This document shows, piece by piece, positions 35,801 to 47,200 of a stretch of 64,000 nt of DNA (the stretch's first letter is position 1; each line of letters starts with the position of its first letter). The notes under the pieces are model-generated. The model did no database searches. It was not told where the DNA came from and saw only the letters and a program-made list of their open reading frames with translations. The position numbers were made by a program, and so were the translations under genes. Origin of the DNA: Apostichopus japonicus (Eukaryota > Echinodermata > Holothuroidea > Aspidochirotida > Stichopodidae); contig NC_092567.1 in NCBI RefSeq assembly GCF_037975245.1, forward strand, positions 26,022,376 through 26,086,375, read 5' to 3'.

Positions 35801-38355
35801 ATATCCCTTATATGTACAAATCACTTGAATATCCCTTCAGATGTACAGATCACTGGAATATCCCTTCAGATGTACAGATCACTGGAATATCCCTTCAGAT
35901 GTACAGATCACTGGAATATCCCTTCAGATGTACAGATCATACGTCTTTGAGGATGTGAACAGTCAACTTAAGTAACTGGAATATCCCTTCAGATGTAAAG
36001 ATCATTGGTATATCCCTTCAGATGTAAAGATCATTGGTAATCCCTTCAGATGTACAGATCACTGGAATATTCATTCAGATGTACAAATCACTGGAATATT
36101 CCTTCAGATGTACAGGTCATACGTCTTTAATATTCATGCATCAATTCTTCCTCAACAGCTTCCATCGAGACAGACGGCTGCTTCAGTTCTCAGCGAGCTC
36201 TCGCCCGGTGGTGCGCTTATGGGAGGAAGCTCTCAACAGCCTATGCATAGTAAGTATTACTCATATATTATCACGGCAAGATGCTCTCCTCACGGTAAGA
36301 TGTTTAGGAATCAACTCTTGTGTGTCATCTGGGTAGATTGATTGCTATGTATGTAATAGTATTGCTGTGAAGAAGTAAATGTGTTGCTATGTATGTAGTA
36401 GTATTGCTATGTATAACAGTAGTATTGCTACGTAGTAGTATTATGTATTGCTATGTATGTAGTAGTATTGCTATGTATAACAGTAGTATTGCTACGTAGT
36501 AGTATTATGTATTGCTATGTATGTAGTAGTATTGCTATGTAGTAGTATTATGTATTGCTATGTATGTAGTAGTATTGCTATGTAGAACAGTAGCATTGTA
36601 CTGTTGACTCTGTTGATGTAAAGTTTAGTTGAAAAATTAAACTAATACCTAAACATTGATCTCTTTACAATGAAAATAATTTGAGGTACCTGCTATATCT
36701 AACAGTGAAAGAACTGTGATTGTGGGTTGTAAGAATTAATTTTGTGGGTACAAGATCTGCTTGTGTGGGTTATTAGAATTGATTTGTGGATTGTGAGAAT
36801 TGGCTGTGTTCGTTATAAGATATGTGTTGGTTTAAAGAATTGATTGTGAATTGTAAGAACTGCTTGTGTTATAGGAATTGAGTGGGTTGTTAGAATTGAT
36901 ATGTGGGTTTAAGAATTGACCGTGTGGGTTATGGTAATGGCTCAAGAATTGATTGTGAGTTGTACGAATGAACTGTGATGTTAATAAGAATTGAGTGGGT
37001 TGTAAGAATTGTGTGGGATTAAAGAATTCACTGTGTGGGTTATAAGAATGGTGATGGTCGAAGCATTAAATGTGGGTTTAAAGAATTAATTGTGTAATTG
37101 AGTGGGTTGTAAGAATTAATTGTGTAATTGAGTGGGTTGTAAGAATTAATTGTGTGGGATTAAAGAATTCACTGTGTGGGTTATAAGAATGGTGATGGTT
37201 GAAGCATTAAATGTGGGTTTAAAGAATTAATTGTGTGGGTTTAAAGAATTCACTGTGTGGGTTATAAGAATGGTGATGGTTGAAGCATTAAATGTGGGTT
37301 TAAAGAATTAATTGTGTAATTGAGTGGGTTGTAAGAATTAATTGTGTAATTGAGTGGGATTAAAGAATTAATTGTGTGGGTTTAAAGAATTCACTGTGTG
37401 GGTTATAAGAATGGTGATGGTCGAAGCATTAAATGTGGGTTTAAAGAATTGTGTGGTTTAAAGAATTGACTCTCTGGGTTATAAGAGTTGTGTGGGATAG
37501 GAGAATGAATAATATGGGTTGTAAATATTATGTCGGTTCATTTCATACTTCATAAAATAATCAGCTCATGTGACCAGGAATTTCTAGGCAAGTTAGAAGG
37601 AGCAATAAGTATAATATTGAAGAATTCTTTTCATATTTTCAGCTCTCTATGGCAATGACTTGCAGCAGGAGATCAGCAGAATGTATGTTGCTCTATCAGA
37701 ACTACTTAGACATTTTTGGAGTTGTTTTCCGGTCAGCAACAAAACCCTTGAAGAGAAACTTTTACGCATGAATGATACTTTACAACAATTTCAGTCTAAG
37801 AAGTTAATTCCTTTCAAAGAGAGTCTGGCCAGGCAACACCTACAACCAAACGTAAGAACTTGTTAAAGACAGCTGTCACCCTTTTGCTAATGTTACAGGA
37901 ATTCTTAGTGAAAAATAAATATTTAAAAATGGAAATCTTCAATTTTTGAAAGGATCACTTCCAAGTACCAAGAAAAAGGTCACTTTAAGATCCTTAAGTT
38001 AACATTGTCTCTACCCAGAAATGAGGTATAGATAGTCAACAGAACAGTCCAATTTCGTTGAAAAAGAACCTTTTGGGGTTAAAAATATAAGGACAAAATA
38101 TGCGTGTAAACCGTCGGGGAAGACCGAGGCCAATATTTTTAAGGAAATTGAAGAATAATCACTGTAATCTGAGCTGTTATGAAGGGATTTTAAGTTCAGT
38201 GCCTTCTATGTGACAAGTCAACTTAACAAATGACTTTATCCCTTTGTCTCCTTTTCCTGATGTAGCTCACAGATCATTTAGATGATTTGCTGGACACAGC
38301 CTTCAGGAAGTTTGCAAGCTGGCACTCCAAAAAGACAGGAAGGGGCTTGACGTGA
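26839..38355 (+). CDS. GTF2H1: TFIIH core subunit p62 (general transcription factor IIH subunit 1)
   Basis: Complete gene, 11 coding exons: 26839-26992, 28313-28514, 29308-29404, 29749-29911, 30290-30439, 32515-32594, 33442-33557, 34191-34542, 36159-36249, 37643-37851, 38266-38355. They total 1704 bp (567 aa; human 548) and every phase joins. p62 is a structural subunit of the TFIIH core in the nucleus, needed for transcription initiation and nucleotide excision repair, contacting XPD, XPB, XPC and TFIIE. The N-terminal PH-like domain covers exons 1-2 ([10 protein letters not shown] start, YADIK, KISPDG). BSD1 follows ([19 protein letters not shown], about residues 120-150). BSD2 lies in exons 4-5 ([16 protein letters not shown], then [18 protein letters not shown]). 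Next come an Ser-rich linker, the KRARLQE motif, [11 protein letters not shown], and the C-terminal [10 protein letters not shown] helix region. The start is the MATSSEE ATG; upstream in-frame codons look like intron/UTR. The exon 1 donor (C|GTTCGT) is weak but required by phase. Confidence 0.95.
27073..27485 (+). mobile_element. Degenerate tRNA-derived SINE
   Basis: The head resembles a tRNA: GGTTCAGCGGTTAAAGTGTC (A-box region), CCGCCTCACA like a tRNA-Val anticodon arm, and a decayed B-box near GATCAAAATTCC. About 270 bp later comes GGGGACATTAAATGGTCC, similar to the GGGACGTTAAATGG-type block common near the 3' end of marine invertebrate SINEs. Lies in GTF2H1 intron 1. Boundaries are approximate; no TSD found. 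Confidence 0.5.
27722..27990 (-). repeat. Dispersed MITE-like repeat, copy 1
   Basis: CCAGATGCATTTAATTACCA, then AAATTTTGAAAAAATTC, and near the other end AATTGAGCAATCAACTTCAG. The same order of motifs appears reverse-complemented at 59882-60135. Non-coding; lies in GTF2H1 intron 1. Confidence 0.55.
28919..29220. repeat. Long foldback (about 145-bp arms) in GTF2H1 intron 2
   Basis: The left arm (28919-about 29063) is nearly the exact reverse complement of the right arm (about 29076-29220), separated by about 12 bp (TGGGGATTAGTA). Arm mismatches are few (for example ACATGCACAG versus CTGTGCGTGT). The right arm carries GAAGAAGATCCTGCCAGGAT and CCAACTTACTTTTACACATT, continuing to about 29277; a related single copy lies at 42482-42590. 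In the transcript it would form a very stable hairpin. Confidence 0.9.
29221..29277 (+). repeat. Continuation of the dispersed repeat flanking the foldback
   Basis: CACAGGCTCTCTAGTGGATA and AGCAGTTTGCTAACAGTTTT match the segment at 42536-42582 almost exactly, so the right arm of the foldback and this tail belong to one dispersed repeat. Motifs of the type GATCC.GC.AGGATCGAAACG are common in terminal regions of Penelope-like elements; that link is an inference. Confidence 0.6.
30515..32190. repeat. 32-bp minisatellite, about 52 copies, in GTF2H1 intron 5
   Basis: Unit TATGCAACAGAATGTCAGAC plus TCGTGGTATGAA. Variants at the TCGTGG and ATGAA positions (TTGTGG, TCTTGG, TCCTGG, CGTGATACGAA, ATGCA, ATGAG) recur in the same order, giving a higher-order block of about six units. 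The array starts 75 bp after exon 5. Because 32 is not a multiple of three and the unit lacks stops in the plus frames, a 203-codon ORF arises; it is not a gene. Confidence 0.95.
34587..34678. repeat. 27-bp minisatellite, 4 copies
   Basis: TATTCTGTATCGTGTGGCTT plus AATGTTG repeated in tandem immediately before the 29-bp array, 45 bp after GTF2H1 exon 8. Confidence 0.9.
34679..36118. repeat. 29-bp minisatellite, about 49 copies, in GTF2H1 intron 8
   Basis: Unit GTACAGATCACTGGAATATC plus CCTTCAGAT, with CATAT, AAATCAC and GGCATATC variants, interrupted at about 35757-35790 and 35936-35965 by the insert CATACGTCTTTGAGGATGTG. It ends about 40 bp before the acceptor of exon 9. The 401-codon and 347-codon ORFs here are by-products of a stop-free 29-bp unit. 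Confidence 0.95.
36345..36600. repeat. Short-unit tandem repeat (TATTGCTATGTATGTAGTAG)
   Basis: Irregular array of TATTGCTATGTATGTAGTAG and TATTGCTACGTAGTAGTATT units in GTF2H1 intron 9. Confidence 0.8.
36690..37530. repeat. GT-rich diverged tandem repeat in GTF2H1 intron 9
   Basis: Built from about 18-bp units such as GTGTGGGTTATAAGAATTGA and TGTGGGTTTAAAGAATT, with larger near-identical blocks (for example GGTTATAAGAATGGTGATGG followed by TGAAGCATTAAATGTGGG, five times). Confidence 0.85.
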
Positions 38356-39507
38356 CGACAAGATGCTCCCATGAACTTTGGGAAATTCAGTGGGTTTTCT
38401 TTTCTTCTCACAAGCATCGCAGGATCCTTGTGGAGCATCCAGGGAGAAGTGAATGGTACAGCAGCAGCCAAGATAAAGGAAGTACATCTCCATAGTAACC
38501 TTCTCATTTGCATAAGAAAGAAGAACTTTAATGGACAAAGAGGTCTGATAGCAAATTATTTCCAGTGCCAAGCTTTGTAGATCTTTGTGGAATCTGGTAG
38601 CAAGGAGGGAACCCTTATTGATCCTGTTACTATACCCATCTTCTGTTTTCATACCAGGGGACGTTCCTTCTTTCTAGGCCAGAAGAGCTTTTTAGCTCTA
38701 CTGTAGAGAAAAATGGTTTTGTGCAAAAATGGAACTGAAAGTCTTCTTTTGCAAAGATAGATACCATGGAGATTTCTTGAACTAAAGATAAGAATTGAAT
38801 ATTGTCGTTGACTTGAAATCAACTATTGCGGACTTATGGCATCGATGTCTACAGTAATCTAAGGAAGACTACTTAAATGTTACAATTTCAGGGAAATACA
38901 TCGCTTTGGAGGTGTAGACTCTACAGGAACTGATTAATTTATCTAGTAGTACCACATAGCTATGCAAAATGGGCAAGATTTTACACATGTATACAAATAT
39001 ATGTATAGCAGGGTTTTTGCACAGGACCATATTATTATCAGTACTTTATCGGTAGCAAAATTCATAACCATCAGAACTGAGCACTTGCATAATATCCTTG
39101 AGAAAAGGATGGGTGGAATTGCACCTGGTGTTGGCAGTACTGTGAAAGTAAAAAATGAAATAAAAAATTCAATCTTCCATTTACAAATCCCAAATGGGTG
39201 GGTTTCATTACCATTTAGTCCTTGCTGTGTCATGCACTTTGCTGTCAACATTTCTCGTTGGTTGGGTCACCGTGGGATCGCTAACTTCAAGGGAAGGGAT
39301 GTGTTGATGTATTTTTATTTTGCAGGCTAATCCTAAGCTAACACCATATATTTTTCCTCTCAGTGGTAAGACTTACTGACAGAATAATTTTCTGTAAAAT
39401 AGTTTTCTGTACCTCATGAAAGCAACTTGTGTAATGAAAGATGAAGAAATGTATATCTGTAGTAAATTAAACATTGCTTTTTGTCTTGTATTTGCACCAT
39501 CTGAGAT
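38356..39507. other. GTF2H1 3' UTR and start of the convergent intergenic spacer
   Basis: The sequence after the stop is probably 3' UTR. Several A-rich sites such as AAATAAAAAA near 39159 could hold a poly(A) signal, but none was singled out. No other gene recognised. Confidence 0.4.
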
Positions 39508-39975
39508 CAGGGGTGTGCCCACGTTGGGCAGCCCCGCCCAGCACTAAAATTGACCGCCCAGCACTGTCTTAAAAATCGTGAATCCCGCCCAGCACTATTT
39601 TGATCTAAAATACCAACATTCCTAATATATTCAACATAAATTGGGCCTAGCCTATGCCAAAATTATACAGACTAATAATGCATCAGTTACGCATGCGAGA
39701 AACATTACTAACGGCTCTCAATCGGTCCCTTGTAAAATCTCTTTGAAACAAACTAATAACTTTTACCAGGTTATTAAAAAATGTTAATTGTTAGCAAAAC
39801 TAGTACTTGTGTATGTGCTAAAAAAGCTACACAAGTGCCAGCATTTGGCATCTGAGCACCTTCAAATATGGAAAAAATTTGCAAAGGGGAGGGGGACACC
39901 CACTCCCCCTTAGACCCCTCCCCCAGGACGGCGATCAGTATACCCGGCACTCAGGAAATCCTAGGCACATCCCTG
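39508..39975. mobile_element. Probable hAT-like non-autonomous element
   Basis: The left end CAGGGGTGTGCCCA and the right end, which read in reverse complement is CAGGGATGTGCCTA, form imperfect TIRs typical of hAT. The interior repeats the CCGCCCAGCACT motif three times near the left end. The flanking octamers differ, so no TSD is preserved. Confidence 0.55.
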
Positions 39976-40929
39976 TAGATGATAAGATTTTTGATGCAAT
40001 TATGAAGAAGTCTATGCATTATGATGAAGCATATGACCACACAGTGAAGTCTAAGCAATGTCTCCAGTCAATGTTATCCCCATGATCAAGGTATTGTTTA
40101 TGTTCAAAGTAATGTCTGAGGGGGAAGTAATGTACACAAAGTAATTTACTTGGTCAAAGTGGTTTCATCTTGGTCGAATCAATATTGCAAGTAAAATTTC
40201 CCGGTCATAGTGAATGGAATGTTCCTGGCCGAATCAATTGACTCCATCGAAGCAATCTCTCCGGTCAAAACAGTGTCCCAAGTCAAATGTAAAAACCGCA
40301 AAGTTACAACTTTGAATGAACATGCTCCCCTGTTTGGCACCCAATATGACAAGAAAGGGCAAAAATATATCAAAAGAAATTTGGGTAAGATAACAATTTC
40401 TTCTGAACAACCAAATATACTATTCTGTTTGACATTGAGAAAACACTTAACAATTGTTTATATTTCTTTTCAGAAGAAACTAAACTTTACAATTATTCGG
40501 AAAGTAAAATACAACCAATAACTCACTTGTTTGTGTCGGGTGCAGTTAAATCTTACCTTGTGTATACACGTACAAACATGGTGAAAAACAGCAATTAACG
40601 ATTATGCCCCGAGTTTTATTTCAAGCTGCGCCATTCTAGGGATCATAACTTCACAATACAAACAACCTAGACAGGGCAATATACTGATACTATGCAACAG
40701 TGTTTAAAGAATACATCTATGTTTATAAGATCTGAACTTTTGCTTATTCCAACCATGACCCAAGAATTATAGCACTTTTGATATGTGTACATTGACTGAA
40801 ATATGTTTGGAATTTACACCCTGACAGCCTTCCTCTTTCCTAAAGCATCAACAATTTTCATTTAGAGGCAATATTTCTATTTATCAAGCTTAAATAATGT
40901 AACATGAAAAATAATACTTCACCTTTTAT

Positions 40930-41205
40930 GCAGAATCACCAAACTTTTACAATAGTATGATTTTAATGTCATATATACATTAACAACAGAAAAATACTAG
41001 TTTTATGTATAATACCTTTTATGTGGAATTGAGCAGAATCACCAAACTTTTACAATAGTCTGATTTTAATGTTGTATCTCCATTTACAACAGAAAAATAC
41101 TAGTTTTATGTATAATACGTTTTATGTGGAATTGAGCAGAATCACTAAACTTTTACAATAGTATGATTTTAATGTCATATATACATTTACAACAGAAAAA
41201 TACTA
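40930..41205. repeat. About 103-bp tandem repeat, 2.7 copies
   Basis: AGAATCACCAAACTTTTACA and AACAGAAAAATACTAGTTTT recur with a period of about 103 bp. Intergenic. Confidence 0.85.
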
Positions 41206-41782
41206 GATTTTCACCAGAAGCTAGCAATAATGAAAGATACTAAATTACTGACAATCAGGCATATTTGGATCTTGGGCTTAAAACTTCAAAACTCTTTTCC
41301 AGTGTTTTTTATACGCTGTCCACATTCTCAAAACTTAATTTCATTAATTGTTCTCTTGGGCATATCAACTGCAAAAAAAAACATTTTATTCTCCCAACTG
41401 GAATGAATTTTTTTTATAATTCACTTAAGTTTACTCAATATAATAAAAAAAAAATTGTACCAAGAAATATAATGATCAAAACAAGATGAATAAGCACCAT
41501 ACATGTAACAATGTTATCAGACAAAGCAACTGTTTTATAATGTAGACAATTCATTGCAAATTGATTGAGCTGGTGAGAGACGGGTTCTTTGTAGTTTTAT
41601 CTGATACATCAGTTAGTATAAAACTGATCATTTACAGTGACATCTTTGAATCCGTACATCTTTGCAAATATGTAAAACAACCATTCAACATTTATGACAG
41701 GCAAACACCTAATCAGATGCAAAAAAGTTAAAATTTTATAACAAATTTCATAATTACAAAAAAAGCAAAAAAATACCAGCTG

Positions 41783-42048
41783 ATTATGCACCATACATGT
41801 AACTATTTAGGAGACCAAACAACTGATTCATACAAACTAGATGGATCTTATTATGCACTGTACATGTAACTATTTAGGAGACCAAAAAACTGATTCATAC
41901 AAACTAGATGGATCTTATTATGCACTGTACATGTAACTATTTAGGAGACCAAAAAACTGATTCATACAAACTAGATGGATCTTATTATGCACTGTACATG
42001 TAACTATTTAGGAGACCAAAAAACTGATTCATACAAACTAGATGGATC
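41783..42048. repeat. 67-bp tandem repeat, 4 copies
   Basis: TGTACATGTAACTATTTAGG then AGACCAAAAAACTGATTCAT and ACAAACTAGATGGATC, nearly identical between copies. Confidence 0.93.
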
Positions 42049-42481
42049 GTTGCAAAATGTTTGAACTGGTACAAAGTAACTGACTGTGACCTCATTTCTT
42101 GTATCTGAGCAAGGATTTTTTTACACAGAATCTACATTTTTGTTAAGCAAACATAAAACTTGATGCACGAAAAGCGGGGGAAAAATTGCCAAACTTGAAT
42201 ACACACACACACACATACGTACCAACATCACAGTGGAAACACAAATATTACTTTTAAAATGCTTCAATTTATTAAGTCTAGTTAACATTGTTATAACATG
42301 CTCATGACGTTGCTTTCAAAATACCGGTCCTCTTCAGAAAACTCAGGCTAATACGGAGCCCTCCATGTAACCCCAGCATTAATCTCCTGGGGCTATTTAA
42401 TACCAGTTGAACTTAAACATCATGATAATAACAAAATAATTCACTGTTGACTCCATAGCTAATCTCCCTGGGTTATGTAAT

Positions 42482-42590
42482 ACCATCCTGCTAGGATCGA
42501 AACGTCAGGCCAACTTACTTTTACACATTCTATTACACAGGCTATCTAGTGGATAAGCAGTTTGCTAACAGTTTTATTTTATTTCTATAT
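42482..42590 (+). repeat. Copy of the dispersed repeat seen in GTF2H1 intron 2
   Basis: CATCCTGCTAGGATCGAAAC, then CCAACTTACTTTTACACATT and GGATAAGCAGTTTGCTAACA. Matches 29180-29277. It keeps the CGTCAGG block that the 29180 copy has lost. Confidence 0.75.
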
Positions 42591-43706
42591 AATACCAGTT
42601 AAACTTAACAATCCTGATAATAAAAAAATAATTCATTGTTATCTCCTTTGGCACAGAATTGTAAGATCCTGTAGAGAAAGGTAGTGGTAAACTGAACAAC
42701 CTTACACAGCCACCGTATGTAACAACAACAACAACAACGACAAAACTGTTATTTGAGTTGTGGGATAATTTTGCAAGTCATAGAGCAATTGCTGTAGTAA
42801 CAGTCTACAATGAAAGGGATTTACCAATATAACTACAAGGTAATAGACAATCATAGGGATATCATGAGAGCTGAGAATAATGAGTAATTAATGTCCTAAT
42901 TATAACAATACTACATTCAAACCATTCATCCTTTAATCACTCTGAAGGGTGGACTATTATTTTCTTACATGGGAGGGGGCTTAGATGTTCTGGGGGGGGG
43001 GGAGAGAATAACCCTTTGAGAGATTTTGGAAAAACGATTATGTTTGTATGCAAAAGGATTCTATATTTTGCAACTTTGTAAACTAATATTTGACTGTTTA
43101 AGTTGGACCGTAAGATGTTTTTAACTATAATTTTCTGTCAGCCAGTGAGCAGGGGGAGGGCAGAGGGGGCTCATTGTGCTAGTTTGATATTGATTGGAAT
43201 GGATGAATTAGGCTGCAATGGCCATGCATCAGTCTGAATTTCTTATGGGAACTCTTGATAACCTATTCAATATAGACATTAATTTGTTATTTTCTTATTT
43301 TGTTATTTAGAGACAAGAAATGTGGCGAATGATAATCAAAGCTACTTGCAATGAATGCAACATTCTTCAATTCACAGCTTGGGCTGACATCCCCTCCCTC
43401 CTTTAACCTAAACCATCCAATAAAATAGCACGTCCAAGGGCATTGAAATACTCGGATGTAACCTATGTCTATTCCTCTCAAAGATTAGTTGCACGGCTCA
43501 ATTCACGATGTGTACGGCTAGTCGTTGTATGGAATGACCAACTATTAGCACAAAACACAATATTTTTTATACTACAGAAAGACATATTGAGTTACCCCAT
43601 AACAGCAAGCTTTTCTCCACCTTGCTATGTTATTGTACCATCATTTACCACTTAAATCCAATTTCCAGTATTAAAAGCACTAAACATCTTTTTGAATTAA
43701 TTTTGT
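42591..43706. other. Nucleobindin 3' flank / 3' UTR
   Basis: Sequence downstream (minus sense) of the nucleobindin stop. Contains an (AAC)n run near 42724 and a GGGGGGGGGG tract near 42992. TTTATT-type strings could act as minus-strand poly(A) signals; none was singled out. Confidence 0.4.
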
Positions 43707-44249
43707 CTATGCTTGAGGGACATCCCCTGGCTGCTGAACATCTTCCACCACCTGCTGTTGTGCAGGTGGCTGGCCAGCCTGTTGCTGGGCAGCCTGTTGC
43801 TGGGCAGCCTGTTGCTGAGCAGCCTGTTGCTGGGCAGCCTGTTGCTGGGCAGCCTGTTGCTGGGCAGCCTGTTGCTGGGCAGCCTGTTGAGCAGCCTGTT
43901 GAGCAGCCTGTTGCTGGGCAGCCTGTTGCTGAGCAGCCTGTTGCTGGGCAGCCAGTTGCTGGGCAGCCTGTTGCTGGGCAATCTGTTGCTGGGCAGCCTG
44001 TTGCTGGGCAGCTACATCTGCTTGTCTCATTTCAGCCGCTTTCTTGACCTGTGCTGCTTGCTGTACTATTGCATCTTGAGCTTGTAGTAGTTTAGCTTGT
44101 TCAGCAGCTACTTCGGGTTGAACTTCTTGTTTGCCTTGCTGTTGAGCAGCCTGTTGAGCAGCTTGCTGGAGCTGAGCAGCCTGTTGCTGAGCAAGTTCTT
44201 CCTGTTGCCTTTGGGCTGCTTGAAGATCCTCAACCTTATTGATGGAGGC
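43707..44249 (-). CDS. NUCB: Nucleobindin terminal exon: Gln/Ala-repeat C-terminus
   Basis: A 543-bp terminal exon (180 codons and stop). A charged helix ([20 protein letters not shown]) leads into AQQ and QQA repeats; from about 44010 to 43790 it is an almost pure 15-bp codon repeat (QQQAA), and the tail reads [16 protein letters not shown] before the stop. Vertebrate nucleobindins also end in Gln-rich sequence, but this one is much longer and more regular, so repeat length may vary between individuals. Confidence 0.88.
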   Translation of the reverse strand, partial: ASINKVEDLQAAQRQQEELAQQQAAQLQQAAQQAAQQQGKQEVQPEVAAEQAKLLQAQDAIVQQAAQVKKAAEMRQADVAAQQQAAQQQIAQQQAAQQLAAQQQAAQQQAAQQQAAQQAAQQAAQQQAAQQQAAQQQAAQQQAAQQQAAQQQAAQQQAGQPPAQQQVVEDVQQPGDVPQA

Positions 44250-47200
44250 CTGCCAACAAGAAGAGAAAGACATTATTTACCTACGCTGTATGGACAACAG
44301 GTGGCAGAACCATGTGAAGCCTCATCCTTGTTAAAAGCAGACAAAAACAAGTTTAAGACAGGGTTTAATACACCTCTGGGCCCTTTTAAAGAACATATTA
44401 ACAGATAACCAGGACTGTTTAAGGAAAGTGCAAAGAAAGTCTGGGAGAAACAGATTAAATGAACTGCAAACAATTTCATGTTTTCACCATAACATGATCA
44501 AAATGTTCACAAACTTTTGAACTTACGATATTTGGATCAAATTTCATATTTTTCTCATCCATCTTCTTCATGATCTCATCAGCTGCTTCAGCCGCCACTT
44601 GTTTGACTCTCTCCTGCTAAAGAATGAAATATGATAAAAACAAGAATAATAATAGAGGGCACTAAACCTTGTTTGACTCTCTCCTGCTAAAGGATGAAAT
44701 ATGACAAAAACAAGAATTATAATAGAGGGCGCTAAACTTTGTTTGACTCTCTCCTGCTAAAGGATGAAATATGATCAACACAAGAATAATAATAGAGGGC
44801 GCTAAACCTTGTTTGACTCTCTCCTGCTAAGGGATGAAATATGATAAAAACAAGAATAATAATAGAGGGCGCTAAACCTTGACAATAATACACATTATGC
44901 AGTCCTGTGTTCAGGGTTTAATGGTCAAAAAGGACATCACAAGGTCCATATGACCAATTGGATGGAGAAATCCAAATCCATAGCGGGCAGATGTGGGGAT
45001 TCCCCTCCCCACCTTTTTTCTATTTTTGGCAAACCCACAAATTAACAGTAGCAATTTAACACTACTTTCCATTAAGAGAATTCAATTAAGAGCTTAATTT
45101 AAAGTCTAAATAAGCCTAAAAAACACATCATTTTATACCTTACATTACATTTGGGTGGGGGGGGGGTAGGAAACCCAGATCCACTACATGACATCAGGGC
45201 GACACCCACAGATGACAACTTTGCCTTTAACGGAACATGCCCAACATTTCACCGGATTGCGTAGATGAATATCACGAACAATAATGTTATTTACAGGGTG
45301 GAAACAAATAACCTAAACTCCTCATCTTTGACATTAATGGGATTATTAAATCCCTCTACTTATTCTTTGGTAGCTAGATGATACCACCAATGCAAAGGTT
45401 GACACTTAAAATGAAAATGTAAAATAACAACTGCTAGAACTGAAATATTGAACATTCTATAAAGCTAGTTCTTTGTCTCTGTGAATATTTGGAACCTAAA
45501 ATTCTGGAATTTACTCTGACCAACAAAGATTTAATTCTTGAGATTTTCTTGTTCTTCTTCTTTCACAACTAACAGATTGAGTGCTTCTACCCTGGTCAAT
45601 CATAGTTAACATTCAAATAATGTTTTCTTAAAAGTCATTTTTTTTATACTAGCTCTTGGCTTAGTATCTGATATTTATTCAATTTAGAACAAGTTCTTGT
45701 AATTTGATAAAAAGACACAGAAAAATTTAAACTTTATACTTTATGCTTTAAAGATATATTTATTTAGGAAGTGAAGAAATACAGAACAAGAAAAGTATCA
45801 ATTAGGTAACTCTTAAATAAGTAAATATTAGTATCTTATTATCAAATTGAGAATTACTAAATAGGAATAGGGAAGCTGTTGTCTCCACATAACTAGAAAT
45901 ATATATATATATATAATTGAAATCGTAGTGAGTTGGAAAATCCAGAACAGTAAAAAAACTTCCAGCCTCCACCGGGATTCGAACCCAGGCCTCCCGCTTT
46001 ATATGCGGACACCCTAACCACTAGGCTATGGACGCTGATTGTATGTCCAGAGGTTCGAAACCGGTAAGGATGGTCATAATTCCACTGTACAGTAGGTGTT
46101 TGTCACCTGCATCGAACAATACTAGTGTTGGTGACATATTTGCCTTACTCTAGAGATCAAACATAAAGCTAACTGACTCGAAATCATTTGCGATTCCTAA
46201 AGCTGGATATCGAAAGAGATACTTTGAACAGACTTTGTTAATGAAATGGAGGTAAACGACGAAGGTAAATGAATATTCAATTGAATTTGTAGTGAGTTGG
46301 AAATCCAGAACAGTGAAAAAACTTTCAGCCTCCACCGGGATTCAAACCCTGGCCTCCCGCTTTATATGTATAGATGTATATATATATGTATAGATCCTTT
46401 GACAGAAGGTGTAGGGGAGAATTACAGTTTTGTCTAGTAATTACAAAGCTTGTTCAAAATGATGTAATATCACAACCAGAAAGATTGCTAGAGAGATTGC
46501 TAAAGAAACCAGAGAGCAAGTGAAACTTCAAAATTAACAAGTCAAACTTGCGAGTAACTCTGTGAGTTACATCAGATAAACATTAAAACAAAATACTCAA
46601 GAACTTTGCTACAATACTATAGGCTTCAGTCAACAATCACAATACTTCTGTTGAAGTGATTATTAAAGCTAGCATGTAAATACAGCAAGTAGTTACTAGC
46701 AATTCAAACCACATTGCTGTATTAGGCATAATTCTACAGTGAAAACATTAGTCCTCAAGTTAGCTGATGAATACAGCAAACATCTTTTTGTTATTTCCAC
46801 ACCACATTGTCATATCAGGCTGAATTCTACAAAGAAACCTATCCACACAAATTCACTTAAAAGTGACCTTGGAGTTAGCAACTACAAGCAACGTGTTTTC
46901 ACAAGTACTTTCCTCCGACCACTGCTAAAATGCTTCCCTAAAATACAGCACAGAACATTGCTTCTTTCTATTTAAGTCTTCATAACAAACAAAAAACAAA
47001 CACACATGTTAACCAATTTGAAGTTATGAAGTAATAACGGTAAATCTAGGAGTACTTATATGCTTCAACAACAGCAAAATTTACCACCAAAATAAATCAC
47101 AAAATAGCACCAACTTGTTTTGGTTATGTTGACCTTTACATAACATTGGCAAACTTGAGGTCAGCAGGTAGCATACTTAAGTGAGCTCTGTTGGTCATGC

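Noticed and set aside
34565-35828. 401- and 347-codon ORFs in GTF2H1 intron 8
   Set aside because: Product of the stop-free 29-bp minisatellite unit; frames overlap and translate the same repeat with different offsets.
43713-44087. Leu/Ser-rich plus-strand ORF opposite the nucleobindin terminal exon
   Set aside because: It is the antisense reading of the Gln/Ala codon repeat and has no splice or homology support.
45966-46040. Functional tRNA gene on the minus strand
   Set aside because: One acceptor mismatch, an odd anticodon loop (ATATAAA), and a tail shared with a second truncated copy point to a SINE.
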